A stretch of 64,000 bases of DNA, from NCBI GenBank assembly GCA_038321615.1, contig JBBQFC010000008.1, forward strand, positions 10,853 through 74,852, in the 5' to 3' direction. Positions 7,354-16,496 of this stretch are shown here, piece by piece. The first letter of the stretch is position 1. Each line of letters starts with the position of its first letter. The notes under the pieces were generated by a model. It searched no databases. It worked only from the letters and a program-made list of their open reading frames with translations, and was not told the DNA's origin. The DNA comes from JBBQFC01 sp038321615 (GTDB lineage: Bacteria > Bacteroidota > Bacteroidia > Flavobacteriales_D > Cryomorphaceae). Position numbers and translations under genes: made by a program.

Positions 7354-8682
7354 ATGAAGAACTTTTTTAAGACCCTTAAGAATATTTGGAGCATCGAAGA
7401 GCTACGCTCACGGTTGCTGACCACCCTCGGTTTATTGTTGGTGTTCCGCATTGGCTCCTACATCGTATTGCCAGGAATCAACTCTGCGGCACTCGCTGCA
7501 GCTAATGCTGAAAGTAGCGGCCTTGCTGGCTTGCTTGACCTTTTTACTGGTGGGGCATTCAATCGGGCTTCCATATTCAGCCTAGGTATCATGCCTTATA
7601 TTTCGGCTTCCATCATTATGCAGCTCTTGGGAATTGCAGTTCCTGTGGTTCAAAAGATGCAGAAGGAAGGAGAGAGCGGTCGTAAGAAGATCAACCAATA
7701 CACGCGGTTCCTGACTATTGTAATCACGGCTTTTCAAGCCCCTGGCTACATCGTATCTTCGGTGCCTGAGTCTGCACGGTTATATGACAACCCATTCTGG
7801 TGGTTCACCACTATTGTAATTCTTACTGCCGGTACACTTTTCGTAATGTGGTTGGGCGAGCGCATTACCGACCGTGGCATTGGCAACGGTATCTCCCTTC
7901 TGATTATGATTGGGATTATTGCCGGTCTTCCGGGAGCTTTCTTCCAAGAAGTAGTGGCTGCAACAGGGCCCGGTGGTGGTGGTCTGGTAATACTTTTAAT
8001 TGAGCTGGTTGCTTTGCTGTTGGTCATTGCGGCCACGGTAGCATTGGTCCAGGCCGTTCGGCGTGTCCCTATTCAGTTTCCGAAACAACAAATGGGAAAC
8101 CGGCAATATAGCGAAGGAGCGCGGCAATATATCCCATTGAAAGTCAACAGCGCCGGGGTAATGCCGATCATCTTTGCACAGGCGATTATGTTCGTTCCGC
8201 TTTATTTTGCAGAATATAGCGGTGCGCAGAGCGGTATATTGGTAGAATTAGCTAATTTTGCAGGCCTTTGGTACAACCTGGTATTCTTTATTATGGTGGT
8301 GGCTTTCACGTACTTCTATACTGCCATCACCGTAAATCCGAACCAGATGGCCGATGATTTAAAGCGAAATGGTGGTTTTATTCCCGGTGTAAAGCCTGGT
8401 AAATCTACCGCCGATTTCTTGGACAATGTGCTTTCGCGCATCACGCTTCCAGGAGCGATATTTTTGGGATTGATTGCTATTCTTCCTGTTTTTGCAATGC
8501 AAGCAGGGGTTAAGCAAGCCTTCTCTATTTTCTTCGGCGGCACGTCGCTGTTGATTATGGTTGGTGTAGTGCTCGACACACTCCAGCAGATTGAAAGTTA
8601 TTTATTAATGCGCCATTACGATGGATTGATGAAAACCGGAAAAATTGCCGGTCGATCAGCTTCCTTCGGTATGGCCGGTTAA
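7354..8682 (+). CDS. secY: Protein translocase subunit SecY
   Basis: SecY is the channel of the Sec translocon in the inner membrane; it exports unfolded proteins with SecA and inserts membrane proteins. The 442-residue product has about ten hydrophobic segments. The plug region lies near residues 60-75, and LGIMPYISASIIMQLL (about residues 77-92) marks TM2. RRVPIQFPKQQM appears near residue 238. Conserved NPNQMADDLKRNGGFIPGVKPGK follows near residue 330. All secreted proteins in this window, including the T9SS cargo, depend on it. Standard spc-operon position after rplO. Confidence 0.97.
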   Translation: MKNFFKTLKNIWSIEELRSRLLTTLGLLLVFRIGSYIVLPGINSAALAAANAESSGLAGLLDLFTGGAFNRASIFSLGIMPYISASIIMQLLGIAVPVVQKMQKEGESGRKKINQYTRFLTIVITAFQAPGYIVSSVPESARLYDNPFWWFTTIVILTAGTLFVMWLGERITDRGIGNGISLLIMIGIIAGLPGAFFQEVVAATGPGGGGLVILLIELVALLLVIAATVALVQAVRRVPIQFPKQQMGNRQYSEGARQYIPLKVNSAGVMPIIFAQAIMFVPLYFAEYSGAQSGILVELANFAGLWYNLVFFIMVVAFTYFYTAITVNPNQMADDLKRNGGFIPGVKPGKSTADFLDNVLSRITLPGAIFLGLIAILPVFAMQAGVKQAFSIFFGGTSLLIMVGVVLDTLQQIESYLLMRHYDGLMKTGKIAGRSASFGMAG

Positions 8683-8706
8683 CACCAAGAAGAAGAACAG
8701 AAAAGT

Positions 8707-8925
8707 ATGGCTAAACAAGCCTCTATTGAGCAGGATGGTACGATTGTAGAAGCCCTGTCGAATGCAATGTTTAAAGTGGAATTGGAAAATGGCCACGTTA
8801 TCGTTGCACATATCTCGGGGAAGATGCGGATGCACTACATCAAAATCCTTCCCGGCGATAAGGTAAAGGTTGAAATGTCGCCATACGATTTGTCAAAAGG
8901 AAGAATATCGTTCAGATACAAGTAA
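8707..8925 (+). CDS. infA: Translation initiation factor IF-1
   Basis: IF-1 occupies the A site of the 30S subunit during initiation and assists IF-2 and IF-3. The 72-residue OB-fold protein has the typical length. It carries the blocks GTIVEALSNAMFKVELENGH, IVAHISGKMRMHYIKILPGD and SPYDLSKGRISFRYK. It lies between secY and rpmJ, a common arrangement; the 85 bases downstream hold no further gene before rpmJ. Confidence 0.97.
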   Translation: MAKQASIEQDGTIVEALSNAMFKVELENGHVIVAHISGKMRMHYIKILPGDKVKVEMSPYDLSKGRISFRYK

Positions 8926-9010
8926 TACGGATCGCGAACATAGACCTAACGAATAGCTCTAAAAAGCTTGGCAGGGGAGTCCATGTAACGGTTAAAAGAA
9001 GAAGAATCAC

Positions 9011-9127
9011 ATGAAAACGAAAACAAGCATTAAGAAGCGTTCGGCAGAATGCAAGATCGTTCGAAGAAAAGGGCGATTATATGTTATTAACAAAAAGAAC
9101 CCGAAGTTCAAGCAACGACAAGGTTAA
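9011..9127 (+). CDS. rpmJ: 50S ribosomal protein L36, zinc-free form
   Basis: This 38-residue gene is short enough to be missed by length-limited ORF searches. The product runs MKTKTSIKKRSAECKIVRRK and ends KNPKFKQRQG, which is L36. Of the four zinc ligands of the C+ form (Cys11, Cys14, Cys27, His33) only Cys14 remains; the others are Ser, Asn and Phe, so this is the zinc-independent type usual in Bacteroidota. It stands between infA and rpsM, the expected place, 15 bases before the rpsM start. Confidence 0.95.
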   Translation: MKTKTSIKKRSAECKIVRRKGRLYVINKKNPKFKQRQG

Positions 9128-9142
9128 GATAAAGCACAGACA

Positions 9143-9520
9143 ATGGCGCGTATAGCAGGTATTGACCTACCAAAAAACAAACGAGGCGTAATAGGCCTCA
9201 CTTACATCTACGGAATTGGGAACTCACGGGCTGCTCAAATCCTTGATAAAGCAAGTATCAGTCGCGATACGAAGGTGCAGGATTGGAATGATGATGAATT
9301 GTCAAAAATCCGAACTGCAATCACCGAAGAGTTTAAGGTAGAAGGTGCCTTGCGATCTGAGATTCAAACGAATATTAAGCGTTTGATGGACATTGGTTGC
9401 TACCGAGGTGTACGTCACCGTTCTGGGTTGCCCCTTCGCGGTCAGCGCACGAAAAATAATTCGCGTACCCGCAAAGGAAAACGCAAAACTGTTGCCAATA
9501 AGAAAAAGGTAACTAAATAA
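9143..9520 (+). CDS. rpsM: 30S ribosomal protein S13
   Basis: S13 is in the 30S head and makes contacts with the large subunit and P-site tRNA. The 125-residue product starts MARIAGIDLPKNKRGVIGLT and contains YIYGIGNSRAAQIL plus the C-terminal GCYRGVRHRSGLPLRGQRTK and a lysine-rich tail. It begins the alpha operon (rpsM-rpsK-rpsD-rpoA-rplQ). Confidence 0.97.
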   Translation: MARIAGIDLPKNKRGVIGLTYIYGIGNSRAAQILDKASISRDTKVQDWNDDELSKIRTAITEEFKVEGALRSEIQTNIKRLMDIGCYRGVRHRSGLPLRGQRTKNNSRTRKGKRKTVANKKKVTK

Positions 9521-9553
9521 TAGAGAGTCCGAGAGGATTAATAAATTGTCGAG

Positions 9554-9940
9554 ATGGCTAAAACGAACGTAAAAAAGAAAAGAAATGTGAAGGTCGATGC
9601 AGTGGGCGAAGCCCATATCCAAGCATCTTTCAACAACATTATCATTTCATTGACCAACGGTGCAGGTCAGGTGATCAGCTGGTCAACAGCCGGAAAACAA
9701 GGTTTCCGTGGGTCTAAGAAAAATACACCTTATGCCGCCCAGGTTGCAGCGGAAGATTGCGCCAAGGTAGCTCACGAAGCAGGCCTTCGCAAAGTGAAGG
9801 TGTTTGTAAAAGGTCCGGGAGCCGGCCGAGAGTCGGCAATCCGTTCTATTCACAACAGCGGCATTGAAGTTACGGAAATCGTGGATGTTACCCCGATGCC
9901 ACACAACGGTTGCCGCCCACCTAAACGCAGAAGAGTCTAA
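9554..9940 (+). CDS. rpsK: 30S ribosomal protein S11
   Basis: S11 forms part of the mRNA exit platform of the 30S subunit. The 128-residue product has the family blocks AHIQASFNNIIISLTNGAG, GFRGSKKNTPYAAQVAAED and the C-terminal DVTPMPHNGCRPPKRRRV. Length and order are standard. Confidence 0.97.
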   Translation: MAKTNVKKKRNVKVDAVGEAHIQASFNNIIISLTNGAGQVISWSTAGKQGFRGSKKNTPYAAQVAAEDCAKVAHEAGLRKVKVFVKGPGAGRESAIRSIHNSGIEVTEIVDVTPMPHNGCRPPKRRRV

Positions 9941-9976
9941 CACTAGCGTCGATAACGACCAAATATTTAAGCAAAC

Positions 9977-10585
9977 ATGGCACGATATAGAGGCCCCAAA
10001 TCAAAGATTGCCCGCCGGTTCAAAGAGCCCATCTTCGGACCCGATAAAGCCCTTGAGCGTAAAAACTATCCTCCTGGATTTCACGGACCAAACAAGCGGC
10101 GTGCGAAACAGTCGGAATATGCTATTCAGCTTGCTGAAAAGCAAAAAGCCAAATATACCTACGGTATTTTGGAGCGCCAATTTGCTAAAATGTTCGACAA
10201 GGCTTCGCGCCGCGTTGGTATCACAGGTGAGTTGCTTCTTCAATTTTGCGAAAGCCGCCTAGACAACGTGGTTTTTCGTATGGGTGTATCGCCCACACGT
10301 AGTGGCGCACGCCAACTGGTAGGCCACCGCCATATTACCGTGAATGGTGATATAGTGAATATTCCTTCGTACAGCCTTCGCCCCGGCGACAAAGTAGGTG
10401 TGCGTGAGCGCTCGAAATCGCTCGAAGTTATCAGCAATTCGTTGGCTGGTGGCGCGAGCAAGAAGATGGATTGGATTGAATTTGATCGTTCAAACTTGAC
10501 CGGTACTTTCATCCAAAACCCAACACGCGATCAGATTCCTGAAAATATCAAGGAACAGTTGATCGTCGAATTATACTCTAAATAA
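9977..10585 (+). CDS. rpsD: 30S ribosomal protein S4
   Basis: S4 nucleates 30S assembly by binding the 5' domain of 16S rRNA. The 202-residue product begins MARYRGPKSKIARRFKEPIF and has an S4 RNA-binding domain at about residues 95-155 (ESRLDNVVFRMGVSPTRSGA and HRHITVNGDIVNIPSY). The N-terminal part has no zinc-binding cysteines. It ends with LIVELYSK, as in other Bacteroidota. Confidence 0.97.
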   Translation: MARYRGPKSKIARRFKEPIFGPDKALERKNYPPGFHGPNKRRAKQSEYAIQLAEKQKAKYTYGILERQFAKMFDKASRRVGITGELLLQFCESRLDNVVFRMGVSPTRSGARQLVGHRHITVNGDIVNIPSYSLRPGDKVGVRERSKSLEVISNSLAGGASKKMDWIEFDRSNLTGTFIQNPTRDQIPENIKEQLIVELYSK

Positions 10586-10610
10586 TTTTTATCACTTAAG
10601 TTAAACTTAA

Positions 10611-11603
10611 ATGGCCATATTAGAATTTCAGAAACCGGACAAGGTTGTCATGATAGAATCTGACGCCAACCAGGGCAAATTTGAATTCCGCCCCTTGGAG
10701 CCCGGTTACGGTATTACAGTTGGAAATGCGCTTCGTCGAATCTTACTTTCTTCTTTAGAAGGTTTTGCAATTACGTCGGTACGCATTGATGGAGTAGATC
10801 ATGAGTTTTCGACCATCAAAGGCGTAGTTGAAGACGTAACCGAAATAGTGCTCAACTTAAAGCAAGTTCGCTTTAAACGACAAATCGATAGCGCCGAATC
10901 AGAAAAAGTGAATATTCACCTTTCTAATACGGAAGCTTTCACAGCCGGCGATATCGGCAAGTTTACCTCTGCTTTTCAAGTGCTAAATCCCGATATGGTG
11001 ATTTGCCACATGGATAAGAAGATGACTCTCGACATCGAAATGACCATCGGTAAAGGCCGCGGTTATCGCCCTTCTGAAGAAAACAAATTGGCCAATGCGC
11101 CAATTGGTACCATCTTCATCGACTCTATTTTCACCCCTATTCGCAAAGTGAATTACAGCATTGAGAACTTCAGGGTTGAGCAAAAGACCGACTATGAGAA
11201 GCTCATTATGGACGTGACCACCGACGGTTCTATCGCTCCAAAAGATTCTCTTCAGGAAGCAGCGAAAATTTTGATTCATCACTTTATGCTATTCTCTGAC
11301 GAGCGCATTACGCTCGACCATGAAGAAAAGGCTGAGACCGAAGAATTTGATGAAACGTCGCTCCACATGCGCCAGCTTTTAAAAACTAAATTGGTGGACA
11401 TGGACCTTTCGGTTCGAGCCCTCAACTGTTTGAAAGCAGCGGATATTGACACGCTGGGAGATTTAGTTTCTTTTAATAAGAATGATCTTTTGAAATTCCG
11501 AAATTTCGGTAAGAAGTCGCTTACGGAGTTGGAAGATTTGATTGAAACGAAAGGTTTAACATTCGGTATGAATGTAGCCAAGTACAAATTAGACAAAGAA
11601 TAA
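10611..11603 (+). CDS. rpoA: DNA-directed RNA polymerase subunit alpha
   Basis: The alpha subunit dimerises to assemble the RNA polymerase core and contacts upstream DNA and activators. The N-terminal assembly domain (residues about 1-235) contains RPLEPGYGITVGNALRRILL and GRGYRPSEENK. The C-terminal domain (about 255-320) has two helix-hairpin-helix motifs, with LNCLKAADIDTLGDLV and LLKFRNFGKKSLTELEDLI. The two are joined by an acidic linker. Length 330 is normal. rplQ follows 41 bases later. Confidence 0.97.
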   Translation: MAILEFQKPDKVVMIESDANQGKFEFRPLEPGYGITVGNALRRILLSSLEGFAITSVRIDGVDHEFSTIKGVVEDVTEIVLNLKQVRFKRQIDSAESEKVNIHLSNTEAFTAGDIGKFTSAFQVLNPDMVICHMDKKMTLDIEMTIGKGRGYRPSEENKLANAPIGTIFIDSIFTPIRKVNYSIENFRVEQKTDYEKLIMDVTTDGSIAPKDSLQEAAKILIHHFMLFSDERITLDHEEKAETEEFDETSLHMRQLLKTKLVDMDLSVRALNCLKAADIDTLGDLVSFNKNDLLKFRNFGKKSLTELEDLIETKGLTFGMNVAKYKLDKE

Positions 11604-11644
11604 TTAAGGTTTCGAATTAATTCGGATCCGAAGCACACCATATC

Positions 11645-12265
11645 ATGAGACACGGCAATCGCAATAACGCGCTCAGCAGAACAACTAGTCACCGGAAGTC
11701 GATGCTTTCGAACATGGCCTGTTCGCTTATTGAACACAAACGCATCACTACCACTGTAGCGAAAGCTAAAGTGCTTCGCAAATTCGTGGAGCCTTTGATC
11801 ACTAAATCCAAAATGGACAGCACCCATTCGCGGCGAATGGTATTCAGCACCTTGAAAAGAAAAGAAGCTGTTACCGAACTCTTCCGAGATGTTGCTCCGA
11901 AGGTTGGCGATCGCGATGGCGGGTATACCCGAATTATCAGGTTGGGCACTCGTTTGGGCGACGCCGCCGAAATGTGTATGATCGAATTGGTGGACTTCAA
12001 CGAGTTGCTCCTTCAAGATGCTAAGGCGAAAACTAAACGCAGCCGACGCGGAAGCAAGAAGAAAGCCGCAGATGTTACTCCTGAAGCGAAGGCTACACAA
12101 GCGGCAGAAGCCAAAGTGGAAGAAGTAAAAGCGGAAGCCGCAGAAGATGTGGCTGAAGCGACTACGGAAAAAAGCGCTGACACTGAAGTAGCTGAGCCTA
12201 CAAAGGAAGATACTAATACGGATGATGCAGCAACCAACGATGCTGATGAGCCCAAGAAGGACTAA
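11645..12265 (+). CDS. rplQ: 50S ribosomal protein L17 with long acidic tail
   Basis: L17 lies near the tunnel exit of the large subunit. The core (residues 1 to about 120) starts MRHGNRNNALSRTTSHRKSM and includes TTVAKAKVLRKFVEPLITKS and RDGGYTRIIRLGTRLGD. After a basic KTKRSRRGSKKKA hinge comes a tail of about 75 residues dominated by Ala, Glu, Thr and Asp, which is probably disordered. Extended L17 tails are common in this phylum; their role is not known to me. This is the last gene of the alpha operon, ended by a strong terminator. Confidence 0.96.
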   Translation: MRHGNRNNALSRTTSHRKSMLSNMACSLIEHKRITTTVAKAKVLRKFVEPLITKSKMDSTHSRRMVFSTLKRKEAVTELFRDVAPKVGDRDGGYTRIIRLGTRLGDAAEMCMIELVDFNELLLQDAKAKTKRSRRGSKKKAADVTPEAKATQAAEAKVEEVKAEAAEDVAEATTEKSADTEVAEPTKEDTNTDDAATNDADEPKKD

Positions 12266-12285
12266 TTTATCAACGAATATTTAAC

Positions 12286-12323
12286 AAAGGGGATATTGCT
12301 CAAAGCAATATCCCCTTTTTTTT
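12286..12323 (+). terminator. Intrinsic terminator of the ribosomal protein operon
   Basis: A perfect 12-bp stem GGGGATATTGCT / AGCAATATCCCC (12289-12300 and 12304-12315) with a CAA loop is flanked by AAA and followed by eight T residues. It closes the long operon ending in rplQ, 20 bases after its stop codon. Confidence 0.93.
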
Positions 12324-12335
12324 GATCTTTGTCGC

Positions 12336-13460
12336 ATGGAACAAATACCCCAAATTCCGGCCATTCTCTTGCTTGCAGATGGAACAGTTTTTCATGGTCA
12401 GGCCGCAGGCGCCGTAGGAACCACAACCGGTGAAATAGCTTTTAATACCGGCATGACCGGCTACCAAGAGATATTTACCGATCCATCGTATTTCGGGCAA
12501 ATAGTGGTTATGGCCTCTTCGCACATTGGAAATTATGGCACGCATGTAGAAGAAATAGAATCGGAAAAAGTAATGATTGCCGGGTTGGTTGTGAAAAAAT
12601 TTTCAGACACTTTCAGTCGGGTAGGAGAAACCCGTTCTTTGCAATATTACCTGGAGCGCGATGGAAAGGTGGCCATTCGCGATGTAGATACACGGGCTTT
12701 GATTCGACATATTCGGAACAAGGGAGCGATGAATGCAATAATCTCGAGCGAGATTACGGATATCGAAAAACTTAAAGAACTCCTGGCTAAAGTGCCAAGT
12801 ATGGAAGGTCTGGAACTCGCGTCTCGAGTGACTTGTGAGAACGCTTATGAAATAGGGCCCAAAGATGCTGAAATACGCGTAGCTGTTGTCGATTATGGAG
12901 CCAAAAAGAATATTGTGCGCTGTTTAGTTGAGCGCGGCGTGCGGTGTAAAGTATTCCCAATGCGATCTACAATCCAAGAAATGGAAGAATGGAACCCCGA
13001 CGGATATATGCTTAGCAACGGCCCAGGCGACCCCGGAGTTATGAATGATGCACATCAATTAACCCGCGAAATCATTGCGCTCGATAAGCCTGTATTTGGA
13101 ATTTGCCTCGGCCATCAGATCATAGCGCTTAGTCAAGGACTGAAAACGGTGAAAATGTTCAATGGGCATCGAGGAATTAATCACCCCGTGCGCAATGAAA
13201 TAACTACGAAAGGCGAGATAACTTCACAAAATCACGGCTTTGTGGTCGATATGGATAGTGCGAGAGCAAACGCAGAAATCGAAGTGACCCATATCCATGT
13301 GAATGATGGTACCTTGGCCGGAATACGATTGAAAAACAGGCCTGTTTTTTCCGTTCAGTTTCATCCGGAATCGTCGCCCGGCCCGCACGATTCCCGGTAT
13401 TTATTCGACCATTTTATCGAGTCGATGGCCTATGTTAAAAATCATTCAACAGCATCTTAA
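12336..13460 (+). CDS. carA: Carbamoyl-phosphate synthase small subunit
   Basis: CarA hydrolyses glutamine and passes ammonia to CarB for carbamoyl phosphate synthesis, feeding pyrimidine and arginine pathways. Residues about 1-170 form the CarA N-terminal domain (LADGTVFHGQAAGAVG, FNTGMTGYQEIFTDPSYFGQ). The class I glutamine amidotransferase domain follows with YGAKKNIVRCLVERG, the nucleophile in FGICLGHQIIAL and the catalytic His-Glu in FHPESSPGP. It starts 12 bases after the T-run of the operon terminator. A GATCTTTG sequence at 12324-12331 resembles a -7 box with one mismatch but has no -33 partner. eno follows after 9 bases. carB is not in the window; pyrE of the same pathway is at 62274-62924. 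Confidence 0.96.
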   Translation: MEQIPQIPAILLLADGTVFHGQAAGAVGTTTGEIAFNTGMTGYQEIFTDPSYFGQIVVMASSHIGNYGTHVEEIESEKVMIAGLVVKKFSDTFSRVGETRSLQYYLERDGKVAIRDVDTRALIRHIRNKGAMNAIISSEITDIEKLKELLAKVPSMEGLELASRVTCENAYEIGPKDAEIRVAVVDYGAKKNIVRCLVERGVRCKVFPMRSTIQEMEEWNPDGYMLSNGPGDPGVMNDAHQLTREIIALDKPVFGICLGHQIIALSQGLKTVKMFNGHRGINHPVRNEITTKGEITSQNHGFVVDMDSARANAEIEVTHIHVNDGTLAGIRLKNRPVFSVQFHPESSPGPHDSRYLFDHFIESMAYVKNHSTAS

Positions 13461-13469
13461 TCCTTCCCC

Positions 13470-14753
13470 ATGTATATAAGCCGTATTGACGCCCGTGAGA
13501 TTCTTGACTCACGTGGAAATCCAACAATTGAAGTAGATGTAATTACCGAAAACGGTATTATGGGGCGTGCAGCTGTGCCTTCCGGGGCATCTACAGGTAT
13601 TCATGAAGCCGTAGAGTTGCGCGATGGCGATAAAGGTCGATATCTTGGCAAAGGAGTTACGCGAGCAGTGCACAACGTGGTGGAGATTCTCGGTAAGGAA
13701 TTAAACGGTGCGTATATCTTCGACCAGAATGTGATCGATCGAGTGATGATCACCATTGACGGTACGGAGAATAAAGGCGTCATTGGTGCTAATGCTATTT
13801 TGGGAGTTTCTCTCGCAGTGGCTAAGGCGGCTGCGCAAGAATCGAATCAAACCCTTTACCGATATGTGGGCGGAGTAAATGCCAATACACTTCCTATTCC
13901 GATGATGAATATCATCAACGGCGGGTCGCATGCGGATAATAAGGTAGACGTTCAAGAGTTTATGATTATGCCCATTGGCGCAGAGCGCTTTTCGGATGCG
14001 CTCCGAATGGGTGTCGAAGTATTTCACCATCTAAAGGCCGTATTAAAAGACATGGGTATGGCAACCAACGTAGGCGACGAAGGCGGTTTTGCTCCTGATT
14101 TGAAGAGCAATGAAGATGCACTTTCCACTATTATGAAGGCTATCGAAAAGGCTGGTTACAAGCCCGGAAAGGATATCTTCATCGCATTAGATGTGGCATC
14201 AAGCGAATTCTACAAGGAAGCGGATGGCCTTTACCATCTTGCGTCTACAGGCGAAGCCTACTCTTCTGACGATATGGTAAATATGCTCGCCGATTGGAGC
14301 AAGCGTTACCCCATAGTAAGTATCGAAGATGCGTTGGCCGAAGATGACTGGAAAGGATGGAAAACCCTTACAGATAAATTGGGTAAAAAAATTCAGTTAG
14401 TCGGCGACGATTTATTTGTTACCAATACCAAACGTCTTCAAAAGGGAATCGACCAAGGCATTGCCAATTCCATTTTAATTAAAGTCAACCAAATTGGCAC
14501 GCTCACTGAAACCATCGAAGCAGTGGATCTAGCCCACCGCAATCGGTACACTTCGGTAATGAGCCACCGCTCTGGCGAAACAGAAGATACCACAATCGCC
14601 GATTTGGCTGTCGCTCTAAACACGGGTCAAATTAAAACGGGAAGCGCTTCACGTTCAGACAGAATCGCTAAGTACAACCAACTTCTACGCATCGAAGAGC
14701 AACTTGGTAAAATGGCTCATTATCCAGGCACGAAGTTTCCTTTTATGCCCTAG
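13470..14753 (+). CDS. eno: Enolase (phosphopyruvate hydratase)
   Basis: Enolase interconverts 2-phosphoglycerate and phosphoenolpyruvate in glycolysis. The 427-residue product starts MYISRIDAREILDSRGNPTI and contains VPSGASTGIHEAVELRDGD and GANAILGVSLAVAKAAA. The Mg-binding and catalytic blocks VGDEGGFAPDLKSNEDAL, SIEDALAEDDW, LVGDDLFVTN and the signature ILIKVNQIGTLTETIEA follow. The loop SHRSGETEDTTIADLAVAL is intact. Length is normal. Two further enzymes of lower glycolysis are in the window (gap at 39.8 kb, gpmA at 52.7 kb) but not linked. carA-eno adjacency is common in Flavobacteriia. Confidence 0.97.
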   Translation: MYISRIDAREILDSRGNPTIEVDVITENGIMGRAAVPSGASTGIHEAVELRDGDKGRYLGKGVTRAVHNVVEILGKELNGAYIFDQNVIDRVMITIDGTENKGVIGANAILGVSLAVAKAAAQESNQTLYRYVGGVNANTLPIPMMNIINGGSHADNKVDVQEFMIMPIGAERFSDALRMGVEVFHHLKAVLKDMGMATNVGDEGGFAPDLKSNEDALSTIMKAIEKAGYKPGKDIFIALDVASSEFYKEADGLYHLASTGEAYSSDDMVNMLADWSKRYPIVSIEDALAEDDWKGWKTLTDKLGKKIQLVGDDLFVTNTKRLQKGIDQGIANSILIKVNQIGTLTETIEAVDLAHRNRYTSVMSHRSGETEDTTIADLAVALNTGQIKTGSASRSDRIAKYNQLLRIEEQLGKMAHYPGTKFPFMP

Positions 14754-14910
14754 TATGGGCGAGTCTTCACCGCAAAAATTTGGGCTCATAACTTGAGCAA
14801 GCGAAATTCATAGCTTGGAATGCTAATATGTAGAATTTGGTAGGGTTCTTACCCTTAGGTTTGTAAACAGAGCAATCTAACGGATCAAATTTCCCGTACC
14901 TTGTAATCCT
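14754..14910. other. Intergenic region eno / 512-residue gene
   Basis: This 157-base gap contains a small hairpin AGGGT-TCTT-ACCCT at 14842-14855 and another GCTCA-TAACT-TGAGC further upstream. Neither has a T-run, so a clear eno terminator is not visible. A candidate -7 box follows at 14856. No small ORF of interest was found. Confidence 0.5.
14836..14863 (+). promoter_or_regulatory. Possible Bacteroidota-type promoter
   Basis: TAGGTTTG (14856-14863) matches the -7 consensus TAnnTTTG of this phylum. A TTTG at 14836-14839 could be the -33 element, but the spacing of 16 bases is one short of the usual 17-23. It would start transcription near 14870, giving a leader of about 40 bases for the 512-residue gene. 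Confidence 0.35.
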
Positions 14911-16449
14911 ATGAAGCCTTCGAATGAACTCTTTGAATTAATTAAGTCGCTTACCAAATCGGAAAAGCGCTTTTTCAAACTCTCTTCTTCTCTCCAGTCG
15001 GGCGATAAAAATTACCTCCGCATTTTCGATGCAATCGACAAGCAGGAAGTTTACGACGAAGACGAAATTCGCAAGCAATTTCGCAAAGAGAATTTTATAA
15101 AGCACCTTCCATCCGAAAAGAATCACCTCTATAAACTCATACTAAAGAGCCTTCGAGCCTATTATGGTGAGAGCTCCGTGAGCAGTATCCTCAAGCATGA
15201 ATTAAAGAATATCGAGATTCTATATAAAAAGGCGTTGTACAAGGAATGCAATAAGTTCTTGAATCGAGCCAAGAAAATGGCCGTCGAAAATGAGAAATTC
15301 TATTACCTCTTTGAATTGCTCGCATGGGAAAAATTGCTTTTAGAAGAATCTTACGAAGCAGGTATTTTTTCTAAAGATCTCGACGCATTAATACAGGAAG
15401 AGCAGGACACCATAGAGAAGCTCCGAAATCTGGCGGCCTACCATGTACTTTACTCTAAGATCAACTATGTATTTCGATCGGGGGGTTATGTGCGAAGCCC
15501 GCTCGACAAAGCCGTGGTAGAAGAAATATCACATCATCCATTAATCGTGGGTAAGAATACGGCTTTGAGTAAACGAGCCGCCACCATCTGCTACTACATT
15601 CAAGGGTTTTGCGCTGCTGCAAATGTGGACAAGCTTACGGCCTTGGCTAAATTTCAAAAAGCGAAGGAAATTCTCGATCGAGCTCCGGCAATTCGAAATG
15701 ATTTGTCGCTACGGTACGTTCGGACGCTTGGCAATATGCTTGCCTTGGAGATAGATTTAGGCCAATTGGAAGTGGCGGCCGATACCATTGCCTACATTGA
15801 GAAAGTTGGGATGGAAGAAGCATTTCTGTCTGACGATATTCAGCTGACCATTTTTAAAACGACATCGCTCGGAAGGCTTAGAATTCTTGAAAAGCAGGGT
15901 GAATTCGATAAGGCTTTTGAGATTATAGATGAGATTGAGCATCGCTTAGAAAATTCTCCGGGAAGGATAAATAAGGAACAAGAGTTACTATTCATAACCA
16001 CCATTGCTTTGGTTTGCTTCGGCGCGCAGCGGTACAAGGAGAGTTTACACTGGCTCAACCGGGTGCTTAATGACAATGAGGCGAACCTGCGTCAAGATAT
16101 TTACAGCTACGCGCGTATTTTTAACTTGGTTGTTCATTATGAGCTTGGCAATTTTGAGCTGCTCGAGTATGTCATTAAATCTACAACCCGTTACCTGAAT
16201 AAGCGACAACGCGATTTTGAGCTGGAACTTACCATCCTCAATTTCATGAAGCGCTTAGCCAAAAGAACCAGTGGACAATCGCAGGAGTCTGTGCTATTGG
16301 AGTTTAAATCCGAATTGCAAAAGCATTTCCAAAACGAAACGGATCAAATTATTCTCGAATACTTTAACTTCCCTGCTTGGGTTGAAAGCAAGTTGAAAGG
16401 CACATCATTCCGCGAAGCTTGTTCTCGACCTGTTGCTTTGAGGGCATAA
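14911..16449 (+). CDS. Uncharacterised 512-residue helical-repeat protein
   Basis: I do not recognise a named family with certainty. The product starts MKPSNELFELIKSLTKSEKR and has no signal peptide or membrane segment, so it is probably cytoplasmic. It is rich in amphipathic helices with Leu/Ala/Tyr spacing typical of TPR-like solenoids, for example in residues about 95-210 and 300-420, where CFGAQRYKESLHWLNRVLND looks like one TPR helix pair. Proteins with the same opening (ELFELIKSLTKSEKRFFKL) are, from memory, widespread single-copy hypotheticals in Bacteroidota. It stands alone between eno and a convergent operon. Function unknown; a scaffold or regulatory role is only a guess. Confidence 0.85.
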   Translation: MKPSNELFELIKSLTKSEKRFFKLSSSLQSGDKNYLRIFDAIDKQEVYDEDEIRKQFRKENFIKHLPSEKNHLYKLILKSLRAYYGESSVSSILKHELKNIEILYKKALYKECNKFLNRAKKMAVENEKFYYLFELLAWEKLLLEESYEAGIFSKDLDALIQEEQDTIEKLRNLAAYHVLYSKINYVFRSGGYVRSPLDKAVVEEISHHPLIVGKNTALSKRAATICYYIQGFCAAANVDKLTALAKFQKAKEILDRAPAIRNDLSLRYVRTLGNMLALEIDLGQLEVAADTIAYIEKVGMEEAFLSDDIQLTIFKTTSLGRLRILEKQGEFDKAFEIIDEIEHRLENSPGRINKEQELLFITTIALVCFGAQRYKESLHWLNRVLNDNEANLRQDIYSYARIFNLVVHYELGNFELLEYVIKSTTRYLNKRQRDFELELTILNFMKRLAKRTSGQSQESVLLEFKSELQKHFQNETDQIILEYFNFPAWVESKLKGTSFREACSRPVALRA

Positions 16450-16479
16450 AAAAACCCGACAGTATTGCCGGGTTTCACC
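16448..16479. terminator. Bidirectional terminator
   Basis: AAACCCGACA (16452-16461), loop GTAT, and TGCCGGGTTT (16466-16475) form a 10-bp stem with one A-C mismatch. A-rich sequence lies on the left and T-rich on the right, so it can serve the + strand gene ending at 16449 and the - strand operon ending at 16497. Confidence 0.75.
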
Positions 16480-16496
16480 TTTGCTTAGAAGTGCGA

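Noticed and set aside
8926..9010. Possible leader RNA between infA and rpmJ
   Set aside because: The 85 bases show no convincing hairpin or start codon; ordinary operon spacing is sufficient.
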